Assembly: GCF_003931855.1 (NCBI RefSeq)
Contig: NZ_CP034248.1
Location: 2,418,001-2,482,000, forward strand
Reading direction: 5' to 3'
DNA length: 64,000 bases
From: Paenibacillus lentus
GTDB taxonomy: Bacteria > Bacillota > Bacilli > Paenibacillales > Paenibacillaceae
Below are positions 17,974 to 27,033 of the stretch, piece after piece. Numbering within the stretch: position 1 is the stretch's first letter; each line of letters opens with the position of its first letter. Made by a program: the position numbers and the translations under genes. The notes beneath the pieces were generated by a model, which did no database searches, had not been told where the DNA came from, and saw only the letters and a program-made list of their open reading frames with translations.

Positions 17974-18057
17974 ATTGCAATTTCTGAAATAAGAGATGAT
18001 GTATGGCTGGGTTTAATATATAATGCGTATCAACAGTTGTAACAAGCTGTATATATT

Positions 18058-19602
18058 CAGACTGTTGAAAAAGCCCCTATCTAGATCACATTACCGCATT
18101 AATTTGGTATAATATAGGTAATATATTGAAAGTGTGGTGCGCGAGTTGCCTAACATCCGACAAGATAGAAATCAAATTGAATTGGTTAGTATAGATATGC
18201 TTGTACCAAAAGATCATTTACTACGAATCATTGATGAAAACGTAGATTTTTCATTTATTACCGAGATGACTCGCCCCTACTATCACGGCACATTAGGGAG
18301 GCCTCCAATTCACCCGATTCGCCTTTTCAAAATGATGCTGATTGGTTATTTATATGGCATTCACTCCGAAAGGCAATTAGAGCAAGAAATTAAAACGGAC
18401 GTAGCCTACCGCTGGTTCCTTGGTCTAGGCTTAACGGATCCTGTGCCGGATCACTCGACGATTAGTTACAACCGTAATGTGCGATTCAAAGGATCTACCA
18501 TTTTTCAAGACATTTTTGACGAAGTAGTCCGTTTGGCCATCCGTCATAACATGGTAGGGGGACGTGTTCTCATTACTGATTCAACGCACATCCAAGCTAA
18601 CGCGAATAAAAATCGTTCATCGATGCAAGTTGTGACGGAAACGCCCCTTGAATATTTAAAAGAATTGGAGACAGCTGTTAATCAAGAACGAGAGCGTCAT
18701 GGAAAAAAGCCGCTGCCGCCCGTGAAAAACGAAACGATTGAAAAAAAACTGCGAGTGAGTAACACCGATCCAGAAAGTGGCTTTATGAAGCGTAAAGGTA
18801 AACCCGAAGGGTTTTATTATTTGGATCATCGTACAGTCGATCACAAATTCAATCTCATTACGGATGTCCATGTTACCCCTGGAAATGTGAATGACTCAAC
18901 CGTTTATATAGAAAGACTTCAAAGACAGATCGATACATTTGACTTTCACAATACGTTAGAAGCTGTTGCTTTGGATTCAGGATATATGACGCCCTACATA
19001 TGCAAAAAAACAAGCGAGATGGGTATTTTCAGTGTCATCGCTACTCGTAATGCCCCTACAGCAGAGGGGACTATACCCAAAGAAGAGTTTTCCTATGACC
19101 CGCAACAAGACGCTTATATATGTCCCAATGGATCTAAGCTGACTTACCACACAACTAATCGCAATGGATACAAAGAATATATGTCCAACCCTGACTTATG
19201 TGGCCAATGCCCATTATTGGATAGCTGTACATCAAGCAAAAATCGTAAACGTAAAATTCAGCGGCATGTTTGGGAAGGGTTTAAAGAGCGAGTAGAAGCG
19301 AATTACCGTAGCTCTTCAGGACAGATCTTGTATAAGCTCCGTTGTAAAACAGTTGAGCGAAGCTTCGCGGATGCCAAAGTGCTCCATGGGCTTCGCATTT
19401 CCCGTTTGCGTGGCCGGGAAAAAGTGCAGGAACAAGCACTGATGACTGCCATAGTGCAGAACATTAAGAAAATAGCAAGGCACCTAGCCAAGCTTTTTTC
19501 TCGTACAAACGGGAACTCACCTTATATTTTAATCCTTTCGATTCTGGATTTCCGTGGAAAGTATGTTTTCTTGCATAGAAAATCAATTACTTCAACAGTC
19601 TG
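18058..19602 (+). mobile_element. IS1182-family insertion sequence
   Basis: Inverted ends CAGACTGTTGAA (18058-18069) and TTCAACAGTCTG (19591-19602) are perfect, extendable by one base to 13 bp. A 7-bp direct repeat ATATATT flanks them (18051-18057, 19603-19609). It holds one intact transposase gene, and its stop codon lies at the right end. An internal TATAAT (18108-18113) may be its promoter. Insertion lies only 55-60 bp upstream of the GH115 gene start. Confidence 0.88.
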
Positions 19603-19603
19603 A
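18134..19603 (+). CDS. IS1182-family transposase
   Basis: The protein has 489 residues from GTG 18134 (another GTG follows at 18137; the ribosome binding site is poor). The N-terminal DUF772-type domain shows [19 protein letters not shown] and [12 protein letters not shown] candidates are in [23 protein letters not shown] and [10 protein letters not shown] near the C-terminus. A Cys-rich knuckle, [10 protein letters not shown], is typical of this family. The gene is uninterrupted. Its stop codon overlaps the right inverted repeat. Confidence 0.9.
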   Translation: MVRELPNIRQDRNQIELVSIDMLVPKDHLLRIIDENVDFSFITEMTRPYYHGTLGRPPIHPIRLFKMMLIGYLYGIHSERQLEQEIKTDVAYRWFLGLGLTDPVPDHSTISYNRNVRFKGSTIFQDIFDEVVRLAIRHNMVGGRVLITDSTHIQANANKNRSSMQVVTETPLEYLKELETAVNQERERHGKKPLPPVKNETIEKKLRVSNTDPESGFMKRKGKPEGFYYLDHRTVDHKFNLITDVHVTPGNVNDSTVYIERLQRQIDTFDFHNTLEAVALDSGYMTPYICKKTSEMGIFSVIATRNAPTAEGTIPKEEFSYDPQQDAYICPNGSKLTYHTTNRNGYKEYMSNPDLCGQCPLLDSCTSSKNRKRKIQRHVWEGFKERVEANYRSSSGQILYKLRCKTVERSFADAKVLHGLRISRLRGREKVQEQALMTAIVQNIKKIARHLAKLFSRTNGNSPYILILSILDFRGKYVFLHRKSITSTV

Positions 19604-19663
19604 TATATTCCATTTATTGTAGGCCGAAGTTAGGACTAGTCATGGAATAGGAGTTGAGGAGAA

Positions 19664-21763
19664 ATGAGCAGCCAACAGCAATTTTTCACGATCACAGCTT
19701 CAAGCATATATTATATTCAGGCGGAGATGAGCATGCCGATTCGGCATGCCTGGAAAATGATTTCCAGGGATCATAGCAATGTGTTCGGCGAGCTACCTTT
19801 ACAGGGGGAGGATGCTGCAGTGGTCGTCCGCTACGCAGAGCCTGGGGATGGATGTCCTGAGTGGCCAGAAGCGTTCTGCTTGCGCTTTAACGGCAGGGTT
19901 ACAGGCCAACAGCCTACTTTGCATATAGTAGGCAGGGATGAACTGGGGATTGTTTATGGGCTGCTTTATTACAGCCGTACTATACTAGGCGTCGATCCAT
20001 TCTGGTATTGGGCAGAATTGCGGCCTGCCAAACGGGAGTTGATTACTCTGCCTGCAGTTGACTATGTTTCCGTGCAGCCAAAGGTGAGATATCGCGGTTG
20101 GTTTGTCAACGATGAGGTGTGCTTGATTGGATGGAAGGAGGAATATCCACCGACGGAGGAAGTGTGGCAGCCGGTGTTCGAAGCGCTGCTGCGCTGCGGA
20201 GGCAATATGGTCATTCCAGGTACCGATCTTCCCAGATCAGGCATTCATCACAAGCTTGCCACAGAAATGGGGCTGTGGGTAACCCATCATCATGCCGAGC
20301 CGCTAGGAGCGGAGATGTTCCTGCGAGCCTATCCCGGCAAGCAGGCAAGCTATAGCGAGCATCCGAATTTGTTTGAGAGGTTATGGCGGGATGCTATTGA
20401 AAAGCAGCAGCATGATCGGATTGTATGGGTGTTATCCTTCCGTGGTCAAGGGGATAAGCCGTTTTGGGAGGATGATCCGGCTTTCGATACGCCGGCTAAA
20501 CGTGGCGCATTGATTACATCCGTCGTAGCAAAGCAGTATGACATGGTTCGGGAATATGTTGCAGATCCGGTATGCTGTATGGCGATGTATGGGGAGATTG
20601 CTGAGCTATATAAGGCGGGGCATATTGAGGTGCCTGAAGACATCATAAAGATTTGGGCGGACAACGGCTACGGTAAAATGGTCTCGCGCCGTCACGGGAA
20701 TTTAAACTTGCGTGTACGGGCATTGCCTAATCGGGAGGACAAGGGCAAGCATGGCGTTTACTACCATGTAACCTTCCATGATTTACAGGCCTCTAACCAT
20801 TTGACGATGTTTCCCGGTCGTCCCGAGTTTATTGCGCAGGAGCTGCAAAAGTCTTTTCACTGCGGGGCATCAGAATATTTGTTGGTGAATTGCGGAAATA
20901 TATTGCCTCACTTGTATACACTGGACTTGACTGCCCAGCTATGGCAGGCCGGAATGACTGACGTGGAAAAGCATCTGTATAAGTTTATCGGGAGGCAGTA
21001 TAGCTTTCAGCAGGCTCAAATTGCTGAATTGTATCGCCAATATGCTGACTGCACTATTGCCTATGGGCCAAACGAGGATGATCGTGCCGGAGACGAATTC
21101 TACCATCATCCGGCACGGCAAATTATGGGGCATTGGCTGCAAGGCAGGTCGGATTCAGATCATCGCCTTATTTGGGCTGCGGGTGAGCGGCCTTTTGTCG
21201 AGCAGGTTCGCTGGTTTAAGGAAAAGGCAGCAGCGGCTGAAACGGGCTGGGCTCGGCTTCGTGAACAGGGTGTGGTAGTTACAAAGCTGCTATCTGAGGA
21301 AGAGGGCAAGAGACTGCAGGTGCAATTACTTGTACAAATTGAGCTGCATCTCAGTGGCTGCCGGGGGTTGATTGCGATCTGTAGGGCCTATGAGGCTTAT
21401 TTAGCTGGGCTGTACCCGCAAGCCTTCGTCCATGCTTCCCAGGCGGTGTGGAGCTATACGAACGGTCTTCACGCTTTGCGTGAAGCTGAGCAAGGCCAAT
21501 GGGCGCATTTCTACCGGGCAGATTGGCTTACGAATATTGCAAACACAATCGAGCATGCCGATACGGTGCGTAAATATTTGCGGATACTAGGCGACAGTCC
21601 GGATATGTTCCTGTGGTACAAGGAATACTTGATGCCGGAAACAGAGAAGTATATTTATTTGGAGAATACACATCGCAATCCGCTGACGGATGATGAATTA
21701 GCACGCCGTTTGGAGAAGAAATTTGCCTCCCTAGTAGATGGGCTTGAAGTGAGTTGGAAATAA
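19664..21763 (+). CDS. GH115-type alpha-glucuronidase
   Basis: The protein has 699 residues with no signal peptide, so it is probably cytoplasmic. An N-terminal domain (GIVYGLLYYSRTILGVDPFWYW) precedes a barrel with the GH115 hallmarks YRGWFVNDE, RCGGNMVIPGTD, AMYGEIAELYKAG, IWADNGYG and GVYYHVTFHD. GH115 enzymes remove (4-O-methyl-)glucuronic acid from xylan-derived oligosaccharides. The product is shorter than many family members and may lack a C-terminal accessory domain. The ATG at 19664 is preceded by GAGGAG. Its former promoter may have been displaced by the upstream IS element. Nearby uronate genes (kdgK, kdgA) fit this role. Family assignment is by motif memory. Confidence 0.78.
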   Translation: MSSQQQFFTITASSIYYIQAEMSMPIRHAWKMISRDHSNVFGELPLQGEDAAVVVRYAEPGDGCPEWPEAFCLRFNGRVTGQQPTLHIVGRDELGIVYGLLYYSRTILGVDPFWYWAELRPAKRELITLPAVDYVSVQPKVRYRGWFVNDEVCLIGWKEEYPPTEEVWQPVFEALLRCGGNMVIPGTDLPRSGIHHKLATEMGLWVTHHHAEPLGAEMFLRAYPGKQASYSEHPNLFERLWRDAIEKQQHDRIVWVLSFRGQGDKPFWEDDPAFDTPAKRGALITSVVAKQYDMVREYVADPVCCMAMYGEIAELYKAGHIEVPEDIIKIWADNGYGKMVSRRHGNLNLRVRALPNREDKGKHGVYYHVTFHDLQASNHLTMFPGRPEFIAQELQKSFHCGASEYLLVNCGNILPHLYTLDLTAQLWQAGMTDVEKHLYKFIGRQYSFQQAQIAELYRQYADCTIAYGPNEDDRAGDEFYHHPARQIMGHWLQGRSDSDHRLIWAAGERPFVEQVRWFKEKAAAAETGWARLREQGVVVTKLLSEEEGKRLQVQLLVQIELHLSGCRGLIAICRAYEAYLAGLYPQAFVHASQAVWSYTNGLHALREAEQGQWAHFYRADWLTNIANTIEHADTVRKYLRILGDSPDMFLWYKEYLMPETEKYIYLENTHRNPLTDDELARRLEKKFASLVDGLEVSWK

Positions 21764-21807
21764 ACCGATATTATTCTAAGTATAGGGCTTGTCATCATAT
21801 AAAGAAG

Positions 21808-21835
21808 CCAATCGGCAGTCCGGTTGGTTTTTTTT
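21808..21835 (+). terminator. rho-independent terminator after the GH115 gene
   Basis: CCAATCGG pairs with CCGGTTGG across CAGT, followed by eight T. Confidence 0.92.
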
Positions 21836-21894
21836 ATTAAAAGGCTATTGAGGTCTTTTTAAAAGGTGGATAGTGGTCAGTAACTATAGATTAT

Positions 21895-21925
21895 TTACTA
21901 AAAGGCAGGTATACTTTTTTAGTAA
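21895..21925. promoter_or_regulatory. inverted repeat upstream of the kdgR-like gene
   Basis: TTACTAAAA (21895-21903) and TTTTAGTAA (21917-21925) form a 9-bp inverted repeat with a 13-bp spacer, about 75 bp before the regulator start. It could be an operator or hairpin; there is no direct proof. Confidence 0.4.
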
Positions 21926-21998
21926 CACTAATTTTTGAGTAATGATATCCGATTAGCATTGGTTCTTAGCTGGATTGGAGAAGGAGCGGTGAAGGCTG

Positions 21999-23018
21999 AT
22001 GAAAAAACCGACAATCGAAGATGTAGCTAAAAGAGCAGGGGTTTCAAAAAGTACAGTTTCTCAATATTTGAATGAACGATATCAGTACATGAGCGAGAAT
22101 ACAAGACGGCGGATCAGCGAAGTTATCGAAGACTTGCAGTACCAGCCTAACGGGCTTGCACGAAGTCTGAAGCAGAATCGAACCTTCATGGTTGGCATTA
22201 TTGTGGCGAACATCGACTATTCTCTTTCAATTAAATGCATACGTGCGATTGAAAATGAACTGCAGCAGCATAAGACGCAGGTAATTATTTGCAATGCTGA
22301 TGAAAGTCCCGAAAAAGAGCGGGAGTATATCGAGATGCTGGCGGCGCGCCAGGTTGATGGTTTGATTGTATTCCCAACCGGCAATGAAAATAGTTCATAT
22401 AACAGAGTTATGGAAATGAAGCTGCCGCTTGTATTTCTGGATCGCCTTGTCGATGGAGTGTCGACGCAAAGCCTGCTGCTCGATAATGAAGCTGCGGTGA
22501 AAATTGCGATACAGGAAATGGCGAGCAGGGGCCATGAGCGTATTGCGATGCTATCACTTCCGCTGAGCGAGTATGTCATCACACCGCGCAAGGAACGGGT
22601 CAGCGGATATAAAAAAGCGATGGAGGAACTCGGGCTTCCGGTCGATGAATCTTACATTTGCCACGCGCCAAAGGATGAAATAGCCGGCGTTATGAGAAGA
22701 TTGCTATTATTGCCGCAGCCGCCTACAGCGCTGCTGGCAGGCAATGATATCGTACTGGCAGAAATATTGAAATTTGCCAATCAGACTGGCCTGCGGATTC
22801 CGGATCAGCTGTCAATAATCGGCATCGATGATGCTGAGTTTGCGCATATTTATAATCCGGTCATCACGACGATATCGCAGCCTGCTTATGACATGGGGAC
22901 GCAGGCGGCGAGGATTTTGCTTGCTTCAATTGAGCAGAAAGGGACGGAGCTGCCGATTACCTATCGTTTTCCGCCTGTTTTGCAGCAAGGACAATCTGTA
23001 CAAAATATACACCATTAA
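21999..23018 (+). CDS. kdgR: LacI-family regulator, KdgR-like
   Basis: The protein has 339 residues. The N-terminal LacI helix-turn-helix is TIEDVAKRAGVSKSTVSQYL, followed by the hinge helix QPNGLARSLK and a periplasmic-binding-protein-type effector domain (about 62-335). ATG 21999 lies after GGAGAAGGAG. It is convergent with the KDG kinase gene and close to KDPG aldolase, an arrangement that supports a KdgR-type repressor of pectin/uronate catabolism responding to 2-keto-3-deoxygluconate. The family call is strong; the specific name rests on context. Confidence 0.8.
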   Translation: MKKPTIEDVAKRAGVSKSTVSQYLNERYQYMSENTRRRISEVIEDLQYQPNGLARSLKQNRTFMVGIIVANIDYSLSIKCIRAIENELQQHKTQVIICNADESPEKEREYIEMLAARQVDGLIVFPTGNENSSYNRVMEMKLPLVFLDRLVDGVSTQSLLLDNEAAVKIAIQEMASRGHERIAMLSLPLSEYVITPRKERVSGYKKAMEELGLPVDESYICHAPKDEIAGVMRRLLLLPQPPTALLAGNDIVLAEILKFANQTGLRIPDQLSIIGIDDAEFAHIYNPVITTISQPAYDMGTQAARILLASIEQKGTELPITYRFPPVLQQGQSVQNIHH

Positions 23019-23023
23019 CCCCA

Positions 23024-23063
23024 AAAGAACATGCTTCGCTTATATCGGCGAAGCATGTTCTTT
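23024..23063. terminator. bidirectional terminator between kdgR and kdgK
   Basis: AAAGAACATGCTTCGC (23024-23039) pairs perfectly over 16 bp with GCGAAGCATGTTCTTT (23048-23063). It lies between two convergent genes and carries T-rich ends in both directions. Confidence 0.85.
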
Positions 23064-23112
23064 CGTTTGTGGCAGAAGTGCTTATCATTCTAAATGTATC
23101 CTTGCATCTGGA

Positions 23113-24057
23113 TTAGCGGTTCATAAACTTATGCAGTTTGTCCCGATCGGGCAGACCGTCCATATCTCCCGGGGACATGATATTGATGGCACCGATCGCA
23201 TTGCCGCGTCGGACAGCCTCCTTGAGAGGCAACTGCTCTAGCAATCCGCTGATGACTCCGACAGCAAAGCCGTCTCCAGCCCCAACTGTATCCACGACTT
23301 CCTCGACCTTAAAGCCCTCAGCATACCCCTCTTGATCGGCTGTTTTAAAATAAGCACCCTCCGGCCCGAGCTTGATCACGACGAGCGAAACGCCGCGCTC
23401 AAGGTAAAAATCGGCGATATCCTCGGGCTTGTCATGGCCTGTAAGCTGTTTGCCTTCGCTAATGCCTGGAAATACCCAATTGGAGCGGGCAGCAAGACCG
23501 TTAATGGCTTGAACCATCGTTTCAGTATCTGGCCATAGAGAAGGGCGCAGGTTTGGATCGAAGGATACAGTCTTTCCCTTGGATCTCATGAAATCGATGG
23601 CATGCATGGCGAATTCATGGCAGGATTTAGATACGGCTGGGAAGATGCCCGTCACATGCATATGCTTGGCCGAAGCGAAGTAATCGTTATCAAAATCAGC
23701 CAAGTTCAGTGTGGATGCTGCTGAATTTTTACGGAAATATTCTACAACCGGGTCACCCGTCAGCACTTTGGATTTGACCAGCATGCCTGTTCTATGTTCA
23801 TTTGTAAATTTTACGTTCGAAGTGTCGATGTTTTCTTGGTTTAAAGTTTCGGTAATAAAACGGCCGAAGTTATCTTCTCCGAGCTTGGTGACAAGACCGA
23901 CAGAATGTCCCAAACGGGATAAACCAACGGATACATTGCATTCCGCTCCGGCCATTGCCTTGGAGAAAGAAAGCGCTTTATGCAATTCCCCAGGTTCATT
24001 AGCATAAAACATGGCCATCGGTTCACCGAAAGTGACTACGTCCAGCTTTTTGTTCAT
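23113..24057 (-). CDS. kdgK: 2-dehydro-3-deoxygluconokinase (PfkB family)
   Basis: The protein has 314 residues. The ribokinase/PfkB fold shows the N-terminal motif AGAECNVSVGLSRLG and the C-terminal signature DTVGAGDGFAVGVISG, with the catalytic Asp. It phosphorylates 2-keto-3-deoxygluconate to KDPG, which the neighbouring aldolase cleaves. The ATG is preceded by AGGAGGAAGC on the minus strand. It is divergent from kdgA across 284 bp, so the two may share operators. An AAAGCGCTTT palindrome inside the 5' part of the gene (about 23971-23980) resembles a partial cre. Confidence 0.9.
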   Translation of the reverse strand: MNKKLDVVTFGEPMAMFYANEPGELHKALSFSKAMAGAECNVSVGLSRLGHSVGLVTKLGEDNFGRFITETLNQENIDTSNVKFTNEHRTGMLVKSKVLTGDPVVEYFRKNSAASTLNLADFDNDYFASAKHMHVTGIFPAVSKSCHEFAMHAIDFMRSKGKTVSFDPNLRPSLWPDTETMVQAINGLAARSNWVFPGISEGKQLTGHDKPEDIADFYLERGVSLVVIKLGPEGAYFKTADQEGYAEGFKVEEVVDTVGAGDGFAVGVISGLLEQLPLKEAVRRGNAIGAINIMSPGDMDGLPDRDKLHKFMNR

Positions 24058-24341
24058 GTGTGCTTCCTCCTATACCTTTTTAAGTTGATTGTTTATGCTG
24101 CTATCCAGAATGAATGCTTTATCTTGAAATTAACACATAAATCGGTTTTGTACAATAAAGGAATTGATGATTTATCATTTGACACATAAAATCCTTAAGT
24201 GAATGCGTAATTTAACGAGAATATTAATAATTATCAATAATATAGTGCATTTAATTCAAGAATGTTGTTTAATAGGATGTAGATAATAGTAAATTATGCG
24301 GGTAAAATTGATAAAAAAGTTTAGTGGAAAGGGAGATTGTG
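24058..24341. promoter_or_regulatory. divergent kdgK/kdgA control region
   Basis: AT-rich, 284 bp. Candidate operators are AAATCGGTTT (24139-24148, CG-centred as LacI-family sites often are) and ATGATTTATCAT (24167-24178). TTGACA occurs at 24179-24184 but without a good -10 at normal spacing. No open frame of note. Confidence 0.4.
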
Positions 24342-24980
24342 ATGAAAAAAATAAAAGTGCTGCAAAATATTACGACACTGGGCGTTGTAGCGGTTATTCG
24401 TGGCGATGACGCAGAGTCGGCCTACCAGATGTCTAAAGCCTGCATCGAGGGCGGCTTGAACAATATCGAGGTTACTTTTACAACGCCAGATGCGGACCAA
24501 GTCATTAAGCGGCTAATTAAGGAATATGGGGAGAAGGCGGTGATCGGCGCTGGGACAGTGCTCGATCCGATTACGGCGAGAATCGCCATTTTGGCTGGAG
24601 CTGAATTCGTAGTCAGCCCGTCATTCGATGAGGAGACCGGAAAGCTCTGTAATTTATACAGCATTCCTTACATGCCTGGATGCATGACGCTGAACGAGAT
24701 GAAGGAAGCATTGAAGGTAGGCGTGGATGTGCTGAAGCTCTTCCCTGGAAACAACTTTGATCCTGGCTTTATTAAAGCCGTCAAAGGCCCGATGCCGCAT
24801 GTGAACATTATGCCGACGGGCGGGGTGGATCTGGACAATATGGAGCAGTGGGTTCGCAGTGGATGCGTGGCTGTAGGGATTGGCGGCAACCTGACTGCCC
24901 CGGCTAAGGAAGGACGCTATGATCTGATTACTGAGCTGGCCGCCAAATACGTAGCTAAATTTCGCGAGATTCGTCAGTAA
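24342..24980 (+). CDS. kdgA: KDPG/KHG aldolase
   Basis: The protein has 212 residues from ATG 24342, six bases after GGGAG; an in-frame GTG at 24324 overlaps that site and is unlikely. The TIM-barrel class I aldolase shows the Schiff-base lysine in DVLKLFPGN and the catalytic glutamate in NNIEVTFTTP. A phosphate loop is MPTGGV. It splits 2-keto-3-deoxy-6-phosphogluconate into pyruvate and glyceraldehyde-3-phosphate, completing uronate breakdown after KdgK. A bidirectional hairpin follows. Confidence 0.94.
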   Translation: MKKIKVLQNITTLGVVAVIRGDDAESAYQMSKACIEGGLNNIEVTFTTPDADQVIKRLIKEYGEKAVIGAGTVLDPITARIAILAGAEFVVSPSFDEETGKLCNLYSIPYMPGCMTLNEMKEALKVGVDVLKLFPGNNFDPGFIKAVKGPMPHVNIMPTGGVDLDNMEQWVRSGCVAVGIGGNLTAPAKEGRYDLITELAAKYVAKFREIRQ

Positions 24981-25004
24981 TCGCTACTCATACAGGATAT
25001 AAAT

Positions 25005-25044
25005 AAAGATCGAGCAGGGCTAGATCATGCCTGCTCGATCTTTT
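25005..25044. terminator. bidirectional terminator after kdgA
   Basis: AAAGATCGAGCAGG pairs with CCTGCTCGATCTTT and is followed by T. It lies between two convergent genes. Confidence 0.88.
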
Positions 25045-25059
25045 GGTGTACATACAGAG

Positions 25060-25118
25060 AATAACGAATCGGAGGAGATTATTTCTCCTTTAGTAGTCAC
25101 AGATCATTATTCGTTATT
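25060..25118. repeat. nested inverted repeat next to the kdgA terminator
   Basis: AATAACGAAT (25060-25069) and ATTCGTTATT (25109-25118) form an outer 10-bp arm. Inside it, GGAGGAGA and TCTCC can pair. It could serve as the terminator of the leftward oxidoreductase gene, which ends at 25125. Confidence 0.5.
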
Positions 25119-25124
25119 GACGCT

Positions 25125-26228
25125 TTAATCCAGCGTATACGGTGCTAGATCGGCTGGAAGGGGGGCAGGACGTTCACATCGGCTTGTCATTTCATAATAG
25201 CGGCCCGAATCGGAGGATTCATGGAAGGCCCACATCGCTTCCAGGACATGATAGGCAAGCTCGCCGCTGGCTCGGTGCGGACGTCCATTCATTAGAGAAT
25301 AGGCCATGTCTGCCGGACCGATCCCACGGCTATTCTCGGAATAGCCTGGCAGAAGAGGCTGCTCAATCCATTCGTTTTCGCCGATTTTGCGATATTTCAC
25401 GGGCCCGCCAAACGTGTTGGGATCAGGCACAAGGATCGTTCCTTCCGTACCGTGTATTTCAATTGGCGGGAGACTGCTGCCTCCGAAAATATCAAAACTT
25501 GTAATTAGCGTGGCGATGGCCCCGCTCTCGAATTGCAGGGTACCGGCGACATGGGTCGGAATATCGACCGGGATAGGCTTGCCGAATTTTTTCTCGCTCG
25601 TAATGATCCGCTGCTCCTTCGCTTTGCCCGTCATTCCGGCAATACTGTGAATCGGTCCCAGCAGTTGGATGAGGGCGGTCAAATAATACGGCCCCATGTC
25701 AAACATCGGCCCTCCGCCCTGCGCATAGTAGAACTCCGGGTCGGGATGCCAGAATTCATGACCGCGGCTCATCATGAAGGCCGTTGCCGATACCGGGCGC
25801 CCGATGACACCGTCCTCGATTAATTTGAGAGCGGTTTGGATGCCCGCTCCCAGGAAGGTTTCGGGGGCGCTGCCGACGAGAAGGCCGAGCTTGTTCGCTT
25901 TATCCAGTACGAGCCTGCCTTCCTCCAGCGTGGCGGTCAGTGGCTTTTCCACATAGACGTGTTTGCCGGCTTCCAGCGCTTTGATGCTCACCTCGGCGTG
26001 TACGGCTGGGATCGTCAGGTTAATCACGATATCGATATCCGGGTCTCCGAGCAGCTCATCTGTGCTGCAGGCCCGAGGAATGCCGTACTTCTCGGCTTGT
26101 TCCCGTGCTCGATCCAAATCGAGATCTGCACAAGCCACGAGCTCCAGAACTTTGAATTTTTTGCAGTTTTCCATATAAATGCTGCTGATTTTTCCGCAGC
26201 CGATAATGCCTACCTTCATTTTGTTCAT
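25125..26228 (-). CDS. Gfo/Idh/MocA-family oxidoreductase
   Basis: The protein has 367 residues. The Rossmann start MKVGIIGCGKISSIYMENC binds NAD(P). AGKHVYVEKPLTATLEEG carries the conserved EKP lysine. The C-terminal alpha/beta domain (about 130-345) contains GGGPMFDMGPYYLTAL. Members oxidise or reduce sugars, sugar acids or inositols; the substrate cannot be read from sequence. ATG 26228 has AAGAGGAGAG upstream, and a second ATG lies at 26219. It is the last gene of a leftward cluster with a ThuA-like protein and another family member. Confidence 0.88.
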   Translation of the reverse strand: MNKMKVGIIGCGKISSIYMENCKKFKVLELVACADLDLDRAREQAEKYGIPRACSTDELLGDPDIDIVINLTIPAVHAEVSIKALEAGKHVYVEKPLTATLEEGRLVLDKANKLGLLVGSAPETFLGAGIQTALKLIEDGVIGRPVSATAFMMSRGHEFWHPDPEFYYAQGGGPMFDMGPYYLTALIQLLGPIHSIAGMTGKAKEQRIITSEKKFGKPIPVDIPTHVAGTLQFESGAIATLITSFDIFGGSSLPPIEIHGTEGTILVPDPNTFGGPVKYRKIGENEWIEQPLLPGYSENSRGIGPADMAYSLMNGRPHRASGELAYHVLEAMWAFHESSDSGRYYEMTSRCERPAPLPADLAPYTLD

Positions 26229-26282
26229 GATCCGACTCTCCTCTTTGAAACAGCATTGGGGTTATGGCCCACAGTTCTTGAG

Positions 26283-27017
26283 TTATTGGCTGTCACCCAT
26301 ACCGGTATAATTGTTCTGCTGCTTAACTGTCTGATCGCCATACAGTGCTTCAGCCTGCTGCTTGCCTTCCGCAGCCCAGAGTAAGCCACGGGTCATCAGC
26401 TCGGTAACCTGCGGAAGCGCGACGATATCTGCGTGATGTCCCAGAGAGTTATAATATACGCGTCCGACTCCCCAGCGCTTCGTCCAAACCACCGGCATAT
26501 CGACGGCTTTGTTCAAGCGGTGCGGGCCGTCCGCTACAGGAAAACGGGTTGTAGCCAGTACTTCGACCGCAGGGTCGACATGCAGATAATATTGCTCGCT
26601 TTCCACCGTGAAATCTTCCATTCCGGCGATAAGTGGGCTTGAGGACTGTTTGATTTCCACTGTATATTTCACACCGTCATTACCTGGATGGGCCACCCAT
26701 TGGCCGCCGGTCATAAACTGCCAGTCTACGTTGTGACGGAAGGAATCACACATGCCGCCGTGGCAGCCGGCTAGTCCGGTGCCGTTCTGTACAGCTGCTG
26801 ATACATTATCGACGTAAGCCTGTGGTATTTCTCCCATCGTCCATACCGGTACGATCAGATCGAGATTCATCAGCTTCTCTGCATCTGCATACGCTTCCAA
26901 TGTATCGGCAACTTCCACTTCAAATTGATGATTGCGTAGTATATTGGCGAAAATGGTCGCAACCTGTTCTGGCTCGTGTCCGTCCCAGCCGCCCCAAACG
27001 ATTAGTGCCTTTTTCAT
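26283..27017 (-). CDS. ThuA-like domain protein (trehalose-utilisation type)
   Basis: The protein has 244 residues. The class I glutamine-amidotransferase-like ThuA fold shows LIVWGGWDGHEP at the start, AGCHGGMCDSFRHNVDWQFMTGG in the middle and VWTKRWGVGRVYYNSLGHH near the end. ThuA proteins are linked to trehalose and related disaccharide catabolism and often sit beside Gfo/Idh/MocA oxidoreductases, as here on both sides. The biochemical activity is not firmly known. It is separated from its neighbours by 16 and 54 bases, so it is probably in one operon with them. Confidence 0.85.
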   Translation of the reverse strand: MKKALIVWGGWDGHEPEQVATIFANILRNHQFEVEVADTLEAYADAEKLMNLDLIVPVWTMGEIPQAYVDNVSAAVQNGTGLAGCHGGMCDSFRHNVDWQFMTGGQWVAHPGNDGVKYTVEIKQSSSPLIAGMEDFTVESEQYYLHVDPAVEVLATTRFPVADGPHRLNKAVDMPVVWTKRWGVGRVYYNSLGHHADIVALPQVTELMTRGLLWAAEGKQQAEALYGDQTVKQQNNYTGMGDSQ

Positions 27018-27033
27018 ATCTCATATATCTCCT

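Noticed and set aside
23968..23984. AAAGCGCTTT palindrome inside kdgK
   Set aside because: The core resembles cre, but both outer TG/CA elements are missing, and the codons encode a normal kinase sequence.
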